A stretch of DNA of 64,000 bases from the NCBI RefSeq assembly GCF_050948215.1, contig NC_135151.1:8410220-8474219 (forward strand). Reading direction: 5' to 3'. Positions 60,601 to 64,000 of this stretch are shown in pieces. The translations under genes were made by a program, and so were the position numbers. The stretch is from Halictus rubicundus (Eukaryota; Arthropoda; Insecta; Hymenoptera; Halictidae). The stretch's first letter is position 1, and each line of letters starts with the position of its first letter. Below the pieces are notes generated by a model. That model had not been told where the DNA came from, ran no database searches, and worked only from the letters and a program-made list of their open reading frames with translations.

Positions 60601-63526
60601 CGATTTTTAATATTAATTCCACATATTTTATTTTAAATAGGACAACGAAACCGAGATCGACAGTCAAGAAGAATGTGAAGAACTAAATACCAGTCTTGGC
60701 AGAAGTATTTTACGAGTTGTGAATGAACAAGCATTTTTAAATAAAAAGGTATATTCAGATTCATGGTGATATAAATTACCTAGACAGTTTATAACAGACA
60801 TGGACATAGATTGCTCTGTAGATCACTGTCCTGGCTTTGTCGAAATTGAGAGTAACGAAATAATGTCTATCTGACACATCCTGTGTAGATATAGCAAGAT
60901 AGGTAGTGTTTTGTCAAGAGCGCCTAATGCCCATGCCTAGTCTGTATATATACATATCTGTTACATTTTAATTATAGTATTTTGGTAATGCGGTTTGTAG
61001 AGATCAATTGATCCAGATCCAGATAGTTCAACTTCCGACATTTCAGTATTGGATGAGATGGATGAATATTTAGATGAATGTCTTGCGCTGCAAGAAACAC
61101 ATGGTATAAATGGTACTACAGAGGAGGGACCAACTCCGCCCAAGCTAAACAAAGGTGGTAAAAGTCCATCCAATGTATCAACAAGTTTCAAATATAGTCA
61201 AGGGTAAGATACAAAATGGATGTAAACCAGATACGAATTTAGTATATGGATTGAAGTTGATTCCCTTTTCTTTGAAGGTCGCCGTACCGATCACCTTTGA
61301 AAAAGATTTCACCTGCATCTCCTAAACAGAGTGAAACTTATGTGGTAGATGGTGATAATTGTGTACCATTAATGCACAGTGTCAGTTTTTATCGACGCCA
61401 ACAATCACAAGTGAGCTATTTAAATATTATAATTATGATTTCGCTTTTGAAATTCAATGTTAATTCATAAATTAATTATAGACATCTAAAACTCCGGTGC
61501 GTGTAATATCGAGGATGCAAGAATCTCCAGACACTTTGTCAAACGCAACGAAAGTAGACGATGCTAAGAGCGAAGCTGTTTTAGTACAAGAAAAAGTGAA
61601 AAAATTACTAGATGACGTGTGCAAGCAACAAACGATCATTGGTCAAGCTAGTCAAGCATTAAATTTGTGTACTTCTACGGTAGAGTTCAATGATTCTAGG
61701 GAACAAGTTGAAGGAGAAAGACTATTGCTCGTTGCCAGTAAGTTTAATATATATTGATATCATTTTATACCTTATTCATTGGTAGCATACCATTAAAATG
61801 ATATGAAACATATGAATTTCATCGCAGCTCACAGGCGGCAAGCTGCTTTAAACGAAGTTCAACGATTAAAGGTCGAAGGCACATTGAAACCTGTCTCTCC
61901 TGGATCACCGGAAGTACAAGAAAGTGGTTCTTTAACCATCTCTGCTATCACTCTGCCACTTAAACGAGAGTACTATCGCAGTAATGGTACGAGTAATTAT
62001 TGCTGTTGCTAAACAACATTTTTGGAAATATTGCGTTGGAGAAACTGGTTAATTTGATAATTATATTGTAGATACATGCCTCCATTTTGTTTGTTTAATG
62101 CGACATTTGGAGGAAATAGTGGCTACTCCAGTGGTTGTTGCAGAATCTGGCGATTCTTGCCTTCGATTTCCATCAACGCTGAAATTACATGATTTGTCCA
62201 ACGATTTTAAGATTACTGTGGAGATCTACTCACTTCAAACACAATCTGAAATTTTACCACACGAAATTAAATATCACATTAATAATGGTAGTGGATGCAG
62301 TAGCAGTAACAACAATTGCAATAAAAAGGTAAGCACACATTCGTACATTCAAAACTCTATGTGTCGGTACTGAATTATATACAATGTACAGTTTCAATAA
62401 ATAATGACTGTTTCGCAGCTAATAAATAAAACTCCTAAAAAGTTTTTAAAACAAGAAAGCCGATTAGTAATGCCAAGTGTTCAAAGCCCGGCTGGCCCAT
62501 CTGCTGTTAGATCTCCCGCATTCCAATTGTCTGGCTACGTTATTTTTAGTCTGAAGGAAGTGCATCGACAGCAATTTACATTAAATAAGGTCAGCATTAA
62601 TGTTTGTATGAGCAGACGAAGAAAGTACGTAAAATAGGGTATTTATTTCCTATAAGAATACTGCAATTTTTTTTGTACGTGAAATTGGGCATTGCTGTTA
62701 TGATTGAAATAACTTATGTTTCTCGCGTTTGAATCGAGAAATTTGTTTCATTCTTCTTAGAGCTTATTACATGGATCTAACTCCTTTTCACACTACGTCG
62801 AAAATAATTTTTTTGTTTTAAATAAAATAGGATATGTGTAAACAAAAGTGTGTACAAAGTGGAGTAGATTCATTGATTGAACAATGTAAAAATCACAGAT
62901 TTTTCGACAATTATTAGGTACCATCGCAATCACCGTTAGAGGGACGACTGCAGATGCATGTTTCTTGCGAGCTTTCGGTCTCGGTGGAGCATAGAGGATT
63001 TCTTACAATGTTCGAAGACATTTCTGGATTTGGTGCTTGGCATCGTAGATGGTGCTTACTTAAAGGATCGACGATATCCTATTGGAAATATCCTGACGAC
63101 GAAAGGAAGAAAACTCCCATTGGAAGCTTAGATTTGCAAAGTAATTATATACATCTTTAATATCTGTTACAAATTGAATTAATAATCTATTGCATTTACA
63201 GATGTTTCCACAAATCAGGTTGGATTAGTTTCTCGTGATATATGTGCACGTGCTAATACGTTTTTACTGGAAACAACTAGAAGTGCAGAACCTGGTGACA
63301 CTGAAAGCTTGATTGTGATCAGAAATGCACACACAACAACAATTAGGTAATTATACTTTGTCTTTGAAAAATGAAATATATAAGCCTTAGAAGTTGGTAA
63401 ATGAAATATCACTAAATCATTGACTTTCTTTTTAGGCATCTGTTATCTGCGGACACGAAAGAAGATAGATTAGAGTGGTGTTCGAAGATTAACAAAACTT
63501 TGAGTTTGTTACATGCTTGGTGTTAA
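57646..63526 (+). CDS. scra: Anillin (actin-binding cytokinesis scaffold)
   Basis: Scaffold of the contractile ring that links actin, myosin II, septins and RhoA at the cleavage furrow (family knowledge). Exons: 57646-57663, 58034-58163, 58553-58725, 58803-59000, 59168-59687, 59774-60051, 60146-60248, 60313-60542, 60641-60748, 61001-61203, 61278-61410, 61482-61737, 61828-61986, 62072-62328, 62419-62589, 62918-63140, 63202-63346, 63436-63526. Total 1131 residues, near the human length. It starts MDPFTQRMLERARARREKLD, a typical anillin N-terminus. The conserved LSERMALFEKNKGEAPLLPK follows near residue 320. A poly-Pro tract is in the 60146 exon. The acidic middle precedes the anillin homology domain (about 699-990), then the PH domain (about 1000-1125: HRGFLTMFEDISGFGAWHRR, WCLLKG). 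The acceptor at 60313 could be replaced in frame by 60318 is not: 60318 shifts by five bases but restores the same phase only with a G|GT codon, so 60313 is preferred. The ATG exon has six codons. Confidence 0.94.
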
Positions 63527-64000
63527 CTTCTCAACGTAGAATAAAAAATCAAATTCTGTCAATAACAGAAATTTATTTGCTTACTAAACTATATGTTTGT
63601 TTCGTCCGATTACTTAATGAATACTACTCGAAAATGCCTCTATAAACGACTATTATATTTACTTTGGCGCGTACCGTTCTTCGTGCGCGTACTCTTCCTT
63701 GGGTCATAAACGGGCCTAGATCGCATAAACGACCTTACCACGCGGCCTGTACATGTTTTGTTTTTCGACCATTTGAATGCCGAACACATGTTTCGCGATG
63801 CCAGCGAGAATCTCCTTTTTAGGAGACTTGTAAACATAACAGTTTCTCTCCCTCTCTCCCCGCACACCCTTGTACAATCAGCATTCATACAAGCCATACA
63901 ACGCATTACTTATAATTAAAGCCAACACAAACGATATCCTAAACCGTAAAAAAAAAGACACCAAACGTCGTTGTTATCGCAATAACATAGTAATTTTAAC
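63527..64000. other. Anillin 3' UTR and downstream DNA
   Basis: AATAAA at 63540-63545 lies very close to the stop and may be the polyadenylation signal. No further gene is seen; the 88-codon minus-strand ORF (63640-63906) has no recognisable domain. Confidence 0.45.

Overview
The window looks like nuclear DNA of an insect, most likely a hymenopteran. Evidence: intron-split genes with GT-AG boundaries, an AT-rich intergenic and intron background, many small inverted-repeat DNA transposons, and five animal genes that I could rebuild exon by exon. The insect placement, and especially the order, is inference from protein style and repeat content; no species can be named. No bacterial operon, CRISPR array, rRNA or tRNA was seen. 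All five conserved genes and the one extra ORF lie on the + strand.

Layout. (1) 193-5617: 3' half of a FACIT-like collagen chain, including two 102-base exons that look mutually exclusive. (2) 5.6-29.1 kb: a gene-poor stretch. It holds a GC-rich promoter-like block (about 6.75-7.31 kb), remnants of pogo/Tigger-, Tc1- and hAT-type elements, and a CENP-B/pogo-type DNA-binding ORF (17915-18649) that sits between two oppositely oriented copies of one TA-flanked inverted-repeat element. (3) 29160-45961: dystrobrevin, 16 coding exons plus an alternative last exon. (4) 48368-53048: a leucine-rich repeat protein that resembles LRRC9. (5) 54085-56483: PPP2R3C, a B''-type regulatory subunit of protein phosphatase 2A. 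(6) 57646-63526: anillin, complete from its first six-codon exon to the C-terminal PH domain.

Function. The neighbours form no pathway. Collagen and dystrobrevin both belong to the cell surface-matrix axis; PPP2R3C and anillin act in phosphatase control and cytokinesis; LRRC9-like proteins are little studied. The exon joins of the last four genes were checked by codon phase, and every join keeps the frame: 761, 1178, 447 and 1131 residues respectively. The most interesting observations are the paired collagen exons, the long near-perfect foldback at 25337-25767, and the CENP-B-like ORF inside the mirrored repeat pair.
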